Assembly (NCBI GenBank): GCA_034044135.1
Contig: CP139021.1
Coordinates: 7,044,001-7,108,000, forward strand
Reading direction: 5' to 3'
Length of the DNA: 64,000 nucleotides
Source of the DNA: Flammeovirgaceae bacterium SG7u.111
Lineage (GTDB): Bacteria; Bacteroidota; Bacteroidia; Cytophagales; Flammeovirgaceae
In this document: in pieces, positions 10,392-22,422 of the stretch
Numbering within the stretch: the first letter of the stretch is position 1
How the letters are laid out: the number at the start of each line of letters is the position of its first letter
Program-made: the position numbers and the translations under genes
The notes under the pieces: generated by a model
The model's database searches: none
The model's input: the letters and a program-made list of their open reading frames with translations, nothing else
Told to the model about the DNA's origin: nothing

Positions 10392-10455
10392 TTTTTTACA
10401 GATAATGCAACCTATCATTTCTTTCTCTGTCTTTACTTAAAAAATCCTCATAGCA

Positions 10456-11307
10456 ATGAAAAAAATAGCATTTATCCTCTCTTTATTTATTTTCTGTTTA
10501 TTTCTCGATACCATTTTGTTTGCCCAAACAACAGAATCTTTTTCCTACGATGGCATTACGGAGCTTACGGTGAAAGGTCGCTATGCCAAAGTGATAATCG
10601 ATGGGCAAAACGGCAATCAACTGACTTTCAAAGGTGAGATTACAGGAAGTGGGAACGATGAAATTAAGTACGAAAAAAATGGCAACTCGCTAAAAGTTTG
10701 GTTGGAAGTGAACGGAAACTCTTGGGGCAACAAAAAAGCCACCCTAGATTTCAAAGTACCGAAAGGTATAGAGCTTGTTGTTGACAACTCTTCTGGCGGG
10801 GTAAGCGCCTCTAATTTGGATGGTCCAAAAATTGAACTTTTAGCCTCTTCAGGAAGTATTTATGCTGAAAATATCTCTTCGGGCTTGATTCTTAAGACTT
10901 CTTCGGGCGGTATAAAAGCAAAAGAAATTACGGGGGATATTAACGCTAAAAGCAGCTCTGGTGGGCAGCATTTGGATAATATTGTTGGAAATATAAAAGC
11001 GGTAGCTACTTCGGGCGGGGTAAAAGTAAGTAATGTGAAAGGCAGTTTGAATATCTCAAATTCTTCGGGTGGAATTTCAGGTGACGAGGTGATGCTTACG
11101 CAAAGCTCTTCTTTCAAAACAAGCTCTGGCGGAATCAAAATGGACTTTGTGAACGATTTGGATGATTTGAGCTTTGAGTGCTCGGCTAGCTCGGGCAATA
11201 TAAAAATAGGCGAAGAAAGCAGTGGAAAAAAGATCATCCTGAAATATGGGGATATCATGATCCACGGAGTTTCCAGCTCTGGAAGCCAAAAATATTCGAC
11301 GAAGTAA
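10456..11307 (+). CDS. Exported DUF4097-type beta-helix repeat protein
   Basis: A 283-residue protein with a signal peptide (MKKIAFILSLFIFCLFLDTI, ending near LFAQ). The mature chain has regularly repeated SSGGI/TSGGVK turns about every 18-20 residues (for example NSSGGVSASNL, TSSGGIKAKEI, SSSGGQHLDNI, NSSGGISGDEV). This is the pattern of the DUF4097 putative-adhesin, right-handed parallel beta-helix family. No lipobox and no enzymatic motif are seen. Location is likely periplasmic or at the cell surface. It is followed by a strong hairpin terminator at 11341-11370, so it appears to be a separate transcription unit from pyrE. Confidence 0.8.
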   Translation: MKKIAFILSLFIFCLFLDTILFAQTTESFSYDGITELTVKGRYAKVIIDGQNGNQLTFKGEITGSGNDEIKYEKNGNSLKVWLEVNGNSWGNKKATLDFKVPKGIELVVDNSSGGVSASNLDGPKIELLASSGSIYAENISSGLILKTSSGGIKAKEITGDINAKSSSGGQHLDNIVGNIKAVATSGGVKVSNVKGSLNISNSSGGISGDEVMLTQSSSFKTSSGGIKMDFVNDLDDLSFECSASSGNIKIGEESSGKKIILKYGDIMIHGVSSSGSQKYSTK

Positions 11308-11337
11308 GTTAGAAAAGTTATACAGTATTTTCTTTTC

Positions 11338-11373
11338 CAAAAGGCAGGCGCATTCGTCTGCCTTTATTTTTTT
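11338..11373 (+). terminator. Intrinsic terminator after the DUF4097 gene
   Basis: AAGGCAG (11341-11347) pairs with CTGCCTT (11358-11364) around a 10-nt loop, followed by a T-rich tract. The T tract runs straight into the pyrE promoter box. Confidence 0.7.
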
Positions 11374-11380
11374 AGCTTTG
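11373..11380 (+). promoter_or_regulatory. -7 box of the pyrE promoter
   Basis: TAGCTTTG matches the Bacteroidota -7 consensus TAnnTTTG exactly and lies 37 bp before the pyrE ATG. No clear -33 TTTG is seen at the usual distance. Confidence 0.55.
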
Positions 11381-11417
11381 CGAAAATCTTTTTCACCACG
11401 CATTTGACCCCACAGAT

Positions 11418-12050
11418 ATGAAAGATATTAGTGCAAAAGTTGCGGAAATGTTATTGGAAACAGGAGCGGTAGTTATCCGTCCAGAAGATCCATTTACCTG
11501 GACCTCGGGCTGGAAATCACCAATCTACTGCGACAACCGCCTTACATTGTCCTTTCCCGAAGTTCGCTCTTACATCAAAAAAGCACTCACTGCTACCATC
11601 CGAAATAAATATCCTGATGTAGAAGTGATAGCAGGTGTAGCAACAGCAGGAATCCCTCAAGCGGCATTGGTTGCCGATTTTATGGAGCTTCCGCTCATGT
11701 ATGTCCGCTCCAAGCCAAAAGGGCACGGCATGGAAAACATGATAGAAGGAACGGCAAAAGCTGGGGCAAAAGTTGTATTGATAGAAGATTTGATCTCTAC
11801 GGGAGGAAGCTCGGTAAAAGCAGCGGTAGCCCTCAAAGAAGCTGGGTACGATGTACTTGGGCTTGGCGCAATTTTCTCCTACGGGTTCGATGTTTCTTCG
11901 GAAAACTTCGCACAGGCAGAAGTTGACTTCTTCTCCCTGTCCAACTACCAAGATTTGGTAAAAAACCTCGTGGATATGGGTAAAATGGAAGAATCTGTTG
12001 CCGCTTCACTTGGGGAATGGAGGAAATCACCTTCTACTTGGAAGCAATAA
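11418..12050 (+). CDS. pyrE: Orotate phosphoribosyltransferase
   Basis: A 210-residue cytoplasmic enzyme that joins orotate to PRPP to make orotidine monophosphate, the fifth step of pyrimidine synthesis. Diagnostic features are DPFTWTSGWKSPIYCDNR near the N-terminus, the lysine-rich loop RSKPKGHG (residues about 107-114) and the PRPP-binding loop VVLIEDLISTGG (119-130). Length fits the family. The start ATG sits behind a perfect -7 box. The next gene is convergent with only 4 bp between stop codons. carB, another pyrimidine/arginine gene, lies about 2.6 kb downstream in a separate unit. Confidence 0.96.
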   Translation: MKDISAKVAEMLLETGAVVIRPEDPFTWTSGWKSPIYCDNRLTLSFPEVRSYIKKALTATIRNKYPDVEVIAGVATAGIPQAALVADFMELPLMYVRSKPKGHGMENMIEGTAKAGAKVVLIEDLISTGGSSVKAAVALKEAGYDVLGLGAIFSYGFDVSSENFAQAEVDFFSLSNYQDLVKNLVDMGKMEESVAASLGEWRKSPSTWKQ

Positions 12051-12054
12051 GCCT

Positions 12055-12756
12055 CTACTCTTCGCTGCCTAGTTCTTTTATCAGCCAGTTCACTTTTTGG
12101 TTGAAGCTTGTGATATAATTATTGACCTTGCTGGAAAGCAGGTGCAGATAGGCTTCGTTGGAAAAATCGATTTCGGCATTGCCAATTTCATGCGCTGCTT
12201 CCGACACTTCCACATAGAGCGTGTCGTGGAGCAAGTCAGGACCTTTTGGGATCATCATAGCCATCTTGGCGGGTGGTCCCATTTTTTTTGCCGCCCGTAT
12301 CATGTCCTTCGCTAAGTACTTCCACTGCTCTTCGAAAGCAGGCACGCCCACCACCGAGCTGCTCAGGCTCAACACCACGGTCAGCACTTTCATTGCAGTC
12401 ATCACTTCACCAGCCCTATAAGCAATATTGAACGCAGTCCCTTCTGGAGAATCTTCACCTATTTTCTCATTGAAGCCTTCGTTGGCAATTTTTGACCAAG
12501 AAAAATAGGCTTCAGGAAAACGAGGAGCGGGCAATAAAATAATATGGTTCTTCTCGGCAATGGACTGGACATTCATCACTTCGCCCATTACTTTAGGCGT
12601 ATCGTTTTGTAAAGTTTTCATCTCGTCCGAAACCCTAGAAAGCAACTGGGGGTTGGGAAAATTGGTGTAATGCCCCAACAAATCCATTGAGTTGAAATAT
12701 CCTCCAGACGCTGCTGCGTAAAACCCTGCTACAAAACTTTCTTTTAACGTGACCAT
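12055..12756 (-). CDS. Hypothetical protein
   Basis: A 233-residue protein beginning MVTLKESFVAGFYAAASGGY. No signal peptide is evident. It is mostly helical by composition, with a hydrophobic stretch at about 115-135 (MTAMKVLTVVLSLSSSVVGV) that could be a single membrane-associated helix. I do not recognise the family. It is convergent with pyrE (4-bp gap) and preceded by the terminator of the next minus-strand gene, so it is probably transcribed alone. Codon use looks native. The uninterrupted frame and ATG start support a real gene. Confidence 0.65.
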   Translation of the reverse strand: MVTLKESFVAGFYAAASGGYFNSMDLLGHYTNFPNPQLLSRVSDEMKTLQNDTPKVMGEVMNVQSIAEKNHIILLPAPRFPEAYFSWSKIANEGFNEKIGEDSPEGTAFNIAYRAGEVMTAMKVLTVVLSLSSSVVGVPAFEEQWKYLAKDMIRAAKKMGPPAKMAMMIPKGPDLLHDTLYVEVSEAAHEIGNAEIDFSNEAYLHLLSSKVNNYITSFNQKVNWLIKELGSEE

Positions 12757-12853
12757 ATTTTTTAATTACCTCACTTTTGAACTTCATCCAAAAATAGGAT
12801 AATAAGAGGGAACTTGGTGGATAATAGTGATTTTTGATTTTGTGGTACACAAC

Positions 12854-12886
12854 AAAAAATCCAGCCTTTTCACAAAAGCTGGATTC
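12854..12886 (-). terminator. Terminator of the 12981-14357 gene
   Basis: On the minus strand AATCCAGC and GCTGGATT (plus positions 12859-12866 and 12878-12885) pair, followed by a run of six T (plus-strand A run 12854-12859). Confidence 0.7.
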
Positions 12887-12980
12887 AAATTTCGGATATG
12901 TATGTTGAGTAAAAGGCTTTAGTCCACAACTATTAGATTTTTGGTTCGCTGCCAGACAGATTCATACAAAACACACTTTT

Positions 12981-14357
12981 CTACCTTGCAGTAACCTCTT
13001 GCTCTTCCACCACTTGCCCCCAATCATTAAGCAGTCTTAGTGTAAATTTGGCATCAGGGCCTTGGGTATGCTGGAACATATAATTGTAGCCTTTTTTACC
13101 TGGGTAAAGTTTTGAATCTTCAAACACTACCCAAATCACTTGCCCGTTAGCATCGTAAATAACCAATTTCCCCTTCATAATCGCTTTTTTGATAGTTACC
13201 CTAAACTGTCCTCTTTTCACCATGGGCTTATATTTTTTGGCATCAGCCGCATTCACGTGGAATTTTTGCTCCACTATGGTTTTTCCTTCTTTTTTTATTT
13301 TCAAAAAATACTCTCTGTCGATAGGAAGCTCTCGCCCGTCCATAAAAGCAGCCCTGTTAAACCCTTTCTGGAATTTGCGGTCATCGGCAAGCAAGATGTA
13401 AAGTTTATCTTCCGAGTCGTAGATGCCGATGCGAGCAGTGGTAGCCTCTGGCAGCTCAAAGGTCACGAAGGTTTCTTTTGGCAATTTTTTGAGCCTAACT
13501 ATGGAATCGGCTGGGGTTACGGTTTTCTCGTTCAGTACACCGCTTTCGTTTTCTAGGCGCATGGTAAAAGTAGCACTATCGCCAAAAGTATGGTGCATTC
13601 CTACTTTGAACTGGTAAAACCCAGGCTTCATGTCTTTGTCTTTCAGGTATTCCCTCACCATTTGCCCATTTTGGTCGTACAGCCTTAGCTTCACACCTTT
13701 GGCATAATCGAGCAAGAGGCACTCAAAACTGGTGTTGATCGTGGTAATATGGTGTTCCCTAGGTTCATAATTATTTTGGTCGCAAGGTTTTCCAGTTGCT
13801 TCGCTCACTATCTCGCATAGCTGTTTCACCATTTCAGGGTTCCTACCATAAATATTCCCCATGTGCCCTTCGGAAGTCACAGCCCACACCGCAGACTGTG
13901 CCGTACTGGATTGGTACTCATTTTCGCTAATAGTTTGGGCAAGAGCCAAAAGCGGTCCCTCGGCTTTCTTCCCAAGCGAAAAACCTGAGCCTTTGGAGGG
14001 AGCTGCGTTGTGCGATTGGGTACACATGGTGAACAAACCGAATTGGGAGATTCTCTTGGGGCCAGCTGCCAGTAGGGCTTCTTGGGTAACCACCAAATTT
14101 TGCCACCAGTCTTCGTCGCTTTGAAACATGGTACCCGGTTCTACTTTCAAGTTGAGCCTATAATTGGAAACATTGGTCACTTTCAACAAGATACACTCAC
14201 CATTGTACCCACCCTTTCCTTCTATATCGAGCTTTATAAGCTTACGGTCAACGGCATCGTACAGTGAGATTTCGGCTTCGGGACCTTTTGCAAGCAATAG
14301 GGAGGGAAGTAATAGAATCAGAAAAAAAAGGCAGGTTCTAGATTGTTTAAAAGTCAT
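12981..14357 (-). CDS. Exported protein with repeated FlgD-like Ig segments, unknown function
   Basis: A 458-residue secreted protein. ATG at 14357 gives MTFKQSRTCLFFLILLLPSL, then LLAKGPEA, a good signal peptide; an in-frame TTG at 14366 only adds three residues. Residues about 22-210 form an unrecognised domain with several cysteines (GECILLKV, FTMCTQSHN, KQLCEIV, KPCDQN). After that come three similar Ig-like blocks with the turn YDxNGQ/YDSEDK and a GFY/GFN or GYN segment (VKLRLYDQNGQMVREYL, TARIGIYDSEDKLYILLADD, GKLVIYDANGQVIWVVFED), like FlgD Ig modules. It resembles surface or periplasmic proteins of Cytophagales, but no function can be assigned. A terminator follows at 12854-12886. Confidence 0.7.
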   Translation of the reverse strand: MTFKQSRTCLFFLILLLPSLLLAKGPEAEISLYDAVDRKLIKLDIEGKGGYNGECILLKVTNVSNYRLNLKVEPGTMFQSDEDWWQNLVVTQEALLAAGPKRISQFGLFTMCTQSHNAAPSKGSGFSLGKKAEGPLLALAQTISENEYQSSTAQSAVWAVTSEGHMGNIYGRNPEMVKQLCEIVSEATGKPCDQNNYEPREHHITTINTSFECLLLDYAKGVKLRLYDQNGQMVREYLKDKDMKPGFYQFKVGMHHTFGDSATFTMRLENESGVLNEKTVTPADSIVRLKKLPKETFVTFELPEATTARIGIYDSEDKLYILLADDRKFQKGFNRAAFMDGRELPIDREYFLKIKKEGKTIVEQKFHVNAADAKKYKPMVKRGQFRVTIKKAIMKGKLVIYDANGQVIWVVFEDSKLYPGKKGYNYMFQHTQGPDAKFTLRLLNDWGQVVEEQEVTAR

Positions 14358-14662
14358 GGAAATCAAGGTTTTGGAGTGCGGAAAGATTTAGTTATTCCCA
14401 ATAAATACGAGAAATTTCATGCCACATTGTGAAATAGACTATTTGGAAAAGCAACCTAGGCATCATAGAAACATTTCTTTTTTTGTCTTTTTTTTAAACA
14501 AATCGAAACCTAAAGGGCTTTTTGTTAAAATATCATTCAACTAACCTTCATATTTTTCAAAAATTTAAAACTAAAGGAATAAGCAAAAAGGGTTTTTAAA
14601 ACCAATACAATAAACTTACCTTTGCATCCAAAATTTGCTTAACGCCTTATTTAGAAAGCTAA
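14358..14662. other. Divergent intergenic region upstream of carB
   Basis: 305 bp of AT-rich DNA between divergent genes. Apart from the carB -7 box at 14617-14624 and several T or A runs (14470-14500) I see no gene, hairpin or riboswitch-like structure. Confidence 0.5.
14617..14624 (+). promoter_or_regulatory. -7 box of the carB promoter
   Basis: TACCTTTG is a perfect TAnnTTTG match 38 bp upstream of the carB ATG. Confidence 0.55.
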
Positions 14663-17476
<2,814 letters not shown>

Positions 17477-17505
17477 ACCTTTATTGGTTTCAATATACAC
17501 ATACT

Positions 17506-17537
17506 GGCTGCCGTCTTTTGATGGCAGCCTTTTTTTT
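17506..17537 (+). terminator. carB terminator
   Basis: GGCTGCC (17506-17512) and GGCAGCC (17523-17529) form a stem with a 10-nt loop followed by eight T. Confidence 0.9.
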
Positions 17538-17655
17538 ATTTCTTACAACAAAGTATTTAGATTTGTTAATCTAAGTTTTGAGCCTGCTTCAAGTCAACTG
17601 CTTACTTTTACTTGTCTAGAGTATTATTAGAAAAGAAGATAAATTTCTACAACTA

Positions 17656-18462
17656 ATGAAAAAAACATTTCTACCCCTCCTCGCCTTCTCATTTTTGGCA
17701 CTTTCCTTTATTTTATCCAAAAATGTCACTACTGTTTTTGTAAATACACCAGGGGTTGAGGTATCCTCCAGTTCAGAATCGGGCGGCAGGCTTCGTACAG
17801 GAAATGTAGAGCTTGAAAACAATGTTTGGGGACTGAAAGGTGACGGCTATTCGTACAAAATTTTCACTAAAGAAGATAAAACCTTTGGCTGGGAATGGCG
17901 CACCCCAGGCGGGCAAGATGGATCAGTAAAAATGTACCTACAGGCTATAATTGGACACAAACCATTCTTTCATTATACCATAGGGAAAGGATTTCCATTT
18001 ATTCCTAAAGAACTCAAGAGCATGAAGGTGCACTTTAAGTACGAGGGCAGCTACCAAGGCAGAAGAAACTTGGCCTTTGAATTTTGGACGGTAGATGAAT
18101 ACCACGGTGATAACGAATATATCAACACAAGAAAAGATGGCTCTAAAAATATCATTGGGGAGTATATGTTTTGGATGCAAGCAAGCTACGGCATGCCCAT
18201 AAAACATGAAAATGTGGAAATAGATGGTAGAAAGTGGAATGTAGCCGCAGGAGACCCTGGCCATACGTATGTTGCTTTCATGCCTGCCAATGGCGACATC
18301 AAAGAAGCAACAATCGATTTCAAACCTTTCATGGATTGGCTGATTGCCAATAATTATTTGAAAGATACGGACAAGGTCATTAGCCTTGAGCTGGGAAACG
18401 AAGTGATTGAAGGAACAGGAAAAACACTCATTAAAGATTATAGTGTTACGATAGAAAAGTAG
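17656..18462 (+). CDS. Putative secreted glycoside hydrolase, GH12 (endoglucanase/xyloglucanase) like
   Basis: A 268-residue protein with an N-terminal hydrophobic signal sequence (MKKTFLPLLAFSFLALSFIL). Several segments match the GH12 pattern in order: LENNVWGL, then FGWEWRTPGG, VKMYLQA (equivalent of VKSYPN), GEYMFWMQASYG with Glu159 as candidate nucleophile, VEIDGRKWNVAAG, the helix FKPFMDWLIANNYL, and LELGNEVIEGTG with Glu239 as candidate acid/base. Size (about 240 mature residues) fits GH12. GH12 enzymes cleave beta-1,4-glucans such as xyloglucan. No SusC/D pair or carbohydrate-binding module is nearby. The assignment is from motif reading only; the substrate is unknown. It is bracketed by two strong terminators, so it is monocistronic. 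Confidence 0.7.
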   Translation: MKKTFLPLLAFSFLALSFILSKNVTTVFVNTPGVEVSSSSESGGRLRTGNVELENNVWGLKGDGYSYKIFTKEDKTFGWEWRTPGGQDGSVKMYLQAIIGHKPFFHYTIGKGFPFIPKELKSMKVHFKYEGSYQGRRNLAFEFWTVDEYHGDNEYINTRKDGSKNIIGEYMFWMQASYGMPIKHENVEIDGRKWNVAAGDPGHTYVAFMPANGDIKEATIDFKPFMDWLIANNYLKDTDKVISLELGNEVIEGTGKTLIKDYSVTIEK

Positions 18463-18481
18463 AAGGTTTACTTTTAAGAAT

Positions 18482-18520
18482 AAAAATGGTCGGCGCAAAA
18501 GTTGCGCCGACCATTTTTAT
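18482..18520 (+). terminator. Terminator after the GH12-like gene
   Basis: CGGCGCAA (18491-18498), loop AAG, TTGCGCCG (18502-18509), extended by ATGGT/ACCAT and flanked by A and T runs; among the strongest hairpins of the window. Confidence 0.9.
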
Positions 18521-18626
18521 TTTGCCTTTTTCATTTTAACCTGCTTTTTTGCCCCAAACCTAAGATTGATTTTGTGGCTACTTTCAAATTCCGTAAACTC
18601 GTAGGTAAATCTGCAACTGAGTACGT

Positions 18627-18634
18627 TAAATTTG
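18627..18634 (+). promoter_or_regulatory. -7 box of the ruvB promoter
   Basis: TAAATTTG, an exact TAnnTTTG match, 31 bp before the ruvB ATG. Confidence 0.5.
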
Positions 18635-18665
18635 GGTTTAAGCTAGTAGTATTAAGAGGAAAATC

Positions 18666-19694
18666 ATGAGAGAAGACTATTTAGATTCGGATGGTGAAAA
18701 TATGTCGAACGAAGAAAGGGACACGGAAAAAGCACTGAGACCCTTATCGTTTGGCGATTTTACTGGACAACAAAAGGTTGTTGATAACTTAGAGATTTTT
18801 GTAAAGGCAGCTTTGCAACGCTCCGAAGCACTTGACCACGTACTACTTCACGGCCCTCCTGGCTTGGGCAAAACTACGCTTTCTTATATTTTGGCAAATG
18901 AACTTAATGCTAATATAAATGCCACTTCTGGCCCTGTGCTAGAAAAACCTGGTGATTTGGCTGGGCTTCTGACCAATTTGGAGGAAAATGATGTATTATT
19001 CATTGATGAAATCCATAGGCTCAACCCAGTAATCGAGGAGTACTTGTATTCCGCAATGGAAGATTACCGAATCGATATTGTCCTCGACTCAGGACCTAAT
19101 GCACGAACAATCCAACTTTCTTTAAGTCCTTTTACACTTATTGGGGCTACAACAAGGGCTGGATTGCTCACCTCGCCACTGCGGGCTAGGTTTGGTATAA
19201 ATGCCAGGCTTGAATATTATGACGCCAGACTATTGTCTAAAATCGTACTTCGCTCGGCAGAAATCCTAAAAGCTCCTATTGAAGCGAATGCAGCTATGGA
19301 AATTGCCCGCAGGAGCAGGGGAACTCCTCGTATTGCCAACAATCTCTTGCGAAGAACCCGTGATTTTGCCCAAATAAAAGGTAATGGCACGATCGATTTG
19401 GCAATTACAAAAGTAGCTCTGGACGCCTTAAACGTAGACCAGAATGGGCTAGATGAAATGGACAACAGAATATTGAGAACAATCATAGAAAAGTTCAAAG
19501 GCGGGCCAGTTGGTTTAACCACTATTGCCACTGCGTGTAGTGAAGAGGCAGAAACAATTGAGGAGGTTTATGAGCCCTTTTTGATCAAAGAAGGCTATAT
19601 AAAACGCACCCCGAGGGGCAGGGAAACAACTGCCTTGGCCTACGAACATCTCAATATAATCCCACCTGCTAGTGAAGGCACTCTTTTCGGTTAA
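18666..19694 (+). CDS. ruvB: Holliday junction branch migration DNA helicase RuvB
   Basis: A 342-residue AAA+ motor that, with RuvA, drives branch migration of Holliday junctions. Visible elements: [11 protein letters not shown] near the N-terminus, Walker [10 protein letters not shown] (residues 62-70), Walker [11 protein letters not shown], sensor and arginine-finger region [19 protein letters not shown], and the C-terminal winged-helix RuvB domain ending FGGP-type ([15 protein letters not shown], then [11 protein letters not shown]). Length and order are typical. ruvA and ruvC are not adjacent, which is common in this phylum. Confidence 0.97.
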   Translation: MREDYLDSDGENMSNEERDTEKALRPLSFGDFTGQQKVVDNLEIFVKAALQRSEALDHVLLHGPPGLGKTTLSYILANELNANINATSGPVLEKPGDLAGLLTNLEENDVLFIDEIHRLNPVIEEYLYSAMEDYRIDIVLDSGPNARTIQLSLSPFTLIGATTRAGLLTSPLRARFGINARLEYYDARLLSKIVLRSAEILKAPIEANAAMEIARRSRGTPRIANNLLRRTRDFAQIKGNGTIDLAITKVALDALNVDQNGLDEMDNRILRTIIEKFKGGPVGLTTIATACSEEAETIEEVYEPFLIKEGYIKRTPRGRETTALAYEHLNIIPPASEGTLFG

Positions 19695-19831
19695 TTTATT
19701 GCAAACACGATATTTATCATTTTTATCTCTGCTTATAATGGTTACATTTACACTCCATTTTAGCAAGCGAAACATGCTGATTTTTTAAATAAAAAATTAT
19801 TCATATACCTTTTTAAATAATAGAAATTTCT

Positions 19832-21019
19832 ATGAAAAGCATCGATGATTTTAATTTTTCAGGAAGAAAAGTTCTTATACGAGTGGACTTTAACGTTCCT
19901 TTGAATGACCAATTACAAGTAACTGACCACACTAGAATTAATGCAGCTGTGCCTACTATCAAGAAAATTCTTTCTGATGGCGGTTCTGCTGTTTTAATGT
20001 CACACTTAGGAAGACCTAAAACAGGTCCAGAAGATAAATTTTCTTTAAAGCATATCATTCCTGATTTGTCAAAAGCCCTCGGTGTTGAAGTTAAATTTGG
20101 AGGAGATTGCATAGGCGCTGAAGCTGCTGCCGCATCGGCTGCACTTAAAGGCGGTGAGGTTCTTCTTTTGGAAAATCTTCGTTTTTACAAAGAAGAAACT
20201 AAAGGAGATGTTGAGTTTGCCAAAAAACTCTCTGTTCACGGAGACTTCTACATGAACGATGCATTTGGTACTGCACATAGAGCGCATGCTTCTACCGCCA
20301 TTATCGCCCAGTTCTTTACCGAAAAAGCTTGTGGATACGTAATGAAAGCCGAGCTCGACAATGCTGAAAAAGTGATTGGCACACCAGTAAGGCCGTTTAC
20401 TGCGATTATGGGTGGAGCGAAAATTTCTGATAAAATCATGATTATCGAAAAACTACTCGATAAAGTAGATAATCTAATTATCGGTGGTGGAATGTCATAC
20501 ACTTTTTCAAAAGCACAAGGTGGAGAAATAGGTAAATCTTTGCTCGAAGCTGATAAACAAGAATTGGCTCTTCAATTACTTGAAAAAGCCAAAGCTAAAG
20601 GAGTTAATTTGATTTTGCCTGTTGATACAGTTGAAGCAAATGATTTTAGCAATGATGCTGATACTAAAGTTGTAAAATCTGGAGAAATAACTCCTGAATG
20701 GGAAGGTCTTGACATTGGACCAGAAACTATTGAGTTGTTTAGCAAAACTGTTGCAGCATCTAAAACTGTACTTTGGAATGGTCCAATGGGTGTTTTTGAA
20801 TTCCCAACTTTTGAAAAAGGAACTGTTGGTATCGCTAATGCCGTAGTTGAAGCAACTGAAGCTGGTGGATTCTCATTGATTGGCGGCGGCGACTCCGCTT
20901 CAGCTATCAATAACTTGGGTTATGGCGACAAAGTATCTTATGTCTCAACTGGCGGTGGCGCTCTTCTAGAATACATGGAAGGCAAAACCCTTCCTGGTGT
21001 TGCAGCACTCGACGAATAA
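19832..21019 (+). CDS. pgk: Phosphoglycerate kinase
   Basis: A 395-residue glycolytic enzyme transferring phosphate from 1,3-bisphosphoglycerate to ADP. Signature RVDFNVPLN (residues about 15-23), SHLGRPK (substrate-binding), the hinge region and GGGMSYTF, and the nucleotide-binding [13 protein letters not shown] near the C-terminus are all present. The length is normal. Third codon positions are AT-rich with strongly repeated codon choices (for example GAA, AAA, GCT), which may reflect high expression. A strong hairpin terminator follows directly. Confidence 0.98.
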   Translation: MKSIDDFNFSGRKVLIRVDFNVPLNDQLQVTDHTRINAAVPTIKKILSDGGSAVLMSHLGRPKTGPEDKFSLKHIIPDLSKALGVEVKFGGDCIGAEAAAASAALKGGEVLLLENLRFYKEETKGDVEFAKKLSVHGDFYMNDAFGTAHRAHASTAIIAQFFTEKACGYVMKAELDNAEKVIGTPVRPFTAIMGGAKISDKIMIIEKLLDKVDNLIIGGGMSYTFSKAQGGEIGKSLLEADKQELALQLLEKAKAKGVNLILPVDTVEANDFSNDADTKVVKSGEITPEWEGLDIGPETIELFSKTVAASKTVLWNGPMGVFEFPTFEKGTVGIANAVVEATEAGGFSLIGGGDSASAINNLGYGDKVSYVSTGGGALLEYMEGKTLPGVAALDE

Positions 21020-21042
21020 ACATATTTACTTCCAATATTTTG

Positions 21043-21072
21043 AAGCCTCGTTAACCAACGAGGCTTTTTTTG
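21043..21072 (+). terminator. pgk terminator
   Basis: AGCCTCGTT (21044-21052), loop AACC, AACGAGGCT (21057-21065), then a T run. Confidence 0.92.
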
Positions 21073-21121
21073 TTATTTTCGTCCACACATAAAACAACTT
21101 GTTAAAAAAGGAAATAGAATC

Positions 21122-22132
21122 ATGTTCAATTCTCTAAAGTACTTCGTCATTATTGCATGCTCATTAGCGCTTTATTCTTGTGAAAACTCAGAAGAAAAAG
21201 TACCCGACATTTCAAATATCCCTCGACCTAAAATAGAAATTGAGCGAGTTGAAGATTTATTCAAGAGCAAAGACAAATTTCAGATTGCTGAATATTTAGA
21301 TCAGCACCCAGAGCTTGCAAAGCAGTTTTTTAAAATAGATAACTACCCTGATGATTCGGTTTTGGTCAATATGATCTATAATTTTTCTATCGACCCTCAT
21401 ACCGATACTTTAATCAATGATGTAGAACGAATTTTTCCTTCAACAGAAAGTTTAGAAAAAGAGCTGGAGCAAGCTTTTACCTATATCAAATATTATTTTC
21501 CCGATTTTAATGTACCCAAAATATATACAAGCGTTTCAGGGTTTGGGTCTTTTGGATTTGGAGCAGATTTATTTTATTCTGAAAGTATGATTGTGATTGG
21601 GCTAGACTGGTATGCTGGACAAAAATCCACCTATAGGCCCCAAGACATTCCCGACTATATGCTTCGCAGGTACGAGCCAGAATATATAGTCCCAAATATT
21701 ATCACCTATGTTTCGGCTAAATACAATTCCTACGATTTCGAAGACCGAACACTTCTTGCCGACATGATCTATTATGGCAAAGCTTATCATTTTACAAAAA
21801 AAATGCTGCCCTACACCGCTGATACACTTATCATCGGCTACACCCAAAATGAATGGGATCTTTCAGAACAGTTTATAGATATCATTTGGGGACACTTTAT
21901 AGAAGAAAATATTTTTTATGTCACTAGCGAAAGCCAAAAGGCTTTATACATTGGAGAAAGACCAAACATTCCTCAAATAGCAGATAAATGCCCAGGCAGG
22001 GTTGGTAGATGGATTGGATGGGAAGTGGCAAGAGAGTTTTCACGAAGAAAAGAAGAAACTAGCTTACCTGAACTAATGTCAATAAAAGATGCTCGGAGAA
22101 TATTCCAAGAATCAAGATATAAGCCCCAATAA
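21122..22132 (+). CDS. gldB: Gliding motility lipoprotein GldB
   Basis: A 336-residue lipoprotein; the signal ends at LALYSC, whose cysteine is the lipidation site. The body matches GldB through ERVEDLFKS near the N-terminus, MIVIGLDWYAG, RRYEPEYIVP, LLADMIYYGKAYHFTKKMLP, IIGYTQNEW and PGRVGRWIGWEVAREF. GldB is a membrane lipoprotein required for gliding in Flavobacterium; its biochemical role is not settled. It supports placing the organism among gliding Bacteroidota. In some genomes gldC follows, but here the next gene is convergent, so gldB stands alone. Confidence 0.88.
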   Translation: MFNSLKYFVIIACSLALYSCENSEEKVPDISNIPRPKIEIERVEDLFKSKDKFQIAEYLDQHPELAKQFFKIDNYPDDSVLVNMIYNFSIDPHTDTLINDVERIFPSTESLEKELEQAFTYIKYYFPDFNVPKIYTSVSGFGSFGFGADLFYSESMIVIGLDWYAGQKSTYRPQDIPDYMLRRYEPEYIVPNIITYVSAKYNSYDFEDRTLLADMIYYGKAYHFTKKMLPYTADTLIIGYTQNEWDLSEQFIDIIWGHFIEENIFYVTSESQKALYIGERPNIPQIADKCPGRVGRWIGWEVAREFSRRKEETSLPELMSIKDARRIFQESRYKPQ

Positions 22133-22136
22133 ACAC

Positions 22137-22169
22137 AAAAAGCTGGATCTTAATGATCCAGCTTTTTTT
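22137..22169. terminator. Bidirectional terminator between gldB and the small ORF
   Basis: AAAAAGCTGGATC and GATCCAGCTTTTT (ending at 22169) form a long stem with loop TTAAT. A and T runs on both sides allow termination from both strands. It overlaps the stop of the minus-strand gene. Confidence 0.85.
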
Positions 22170-22422
22170 AATGTATGATCGAGTCAAGTGACCTCGAATA
22201 TGCCAGTATGTTGTCTATCGACCTTTGGCCAGGCTCTCCCTTCGCCTCCAGTCTATCGAGATTCCCCTTCAGGCTGACCAAGTTATAGAACTCGTCTTCC
22301 AGTTCCGGGTCGGAGAAGATCCGCGACGCTATCTCCCCTGCCTCCGATGGGCTTACCTCGTGGTATACATATCTTAGAATATCATTTTGAATCGCTGCTA
22401 TCTTGTTTCTCTTTTTTTTCAT
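22168..22422 (-). CDS. Small protein overlapping the sigma factor gene, possible regulator
   Basis: An 84-residue protein beginning MKKKRNKIAAIQNDILRYVY. Its ATG lies inside the 3' end of the sigma-factor gene, a 41-bp overlap in another frame, so translation is probably coupled. The helical pattern, acidic centre (FSDPELEDEFYNLVSLKG) and position behind an ECF sigma factor recall anti-sigma N-terminal domains. However, there is no HCC zinc motif and no membrane segment, so that role is inference. It shares the high GC content and codon choice of the sigma gene, unlike the rest of the window. An eight-A run near its start could permit slippage from the sigma frame. Confidence 0.65.
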   Translation of the reverse strand: MKKKRNKIAAIQNDILRYVYHEVSPSEAGEIASRIFSDPELEDEFYNLVSLKGNLDRLEAKGEPGQRSIDNILAYSRSLDSIIH

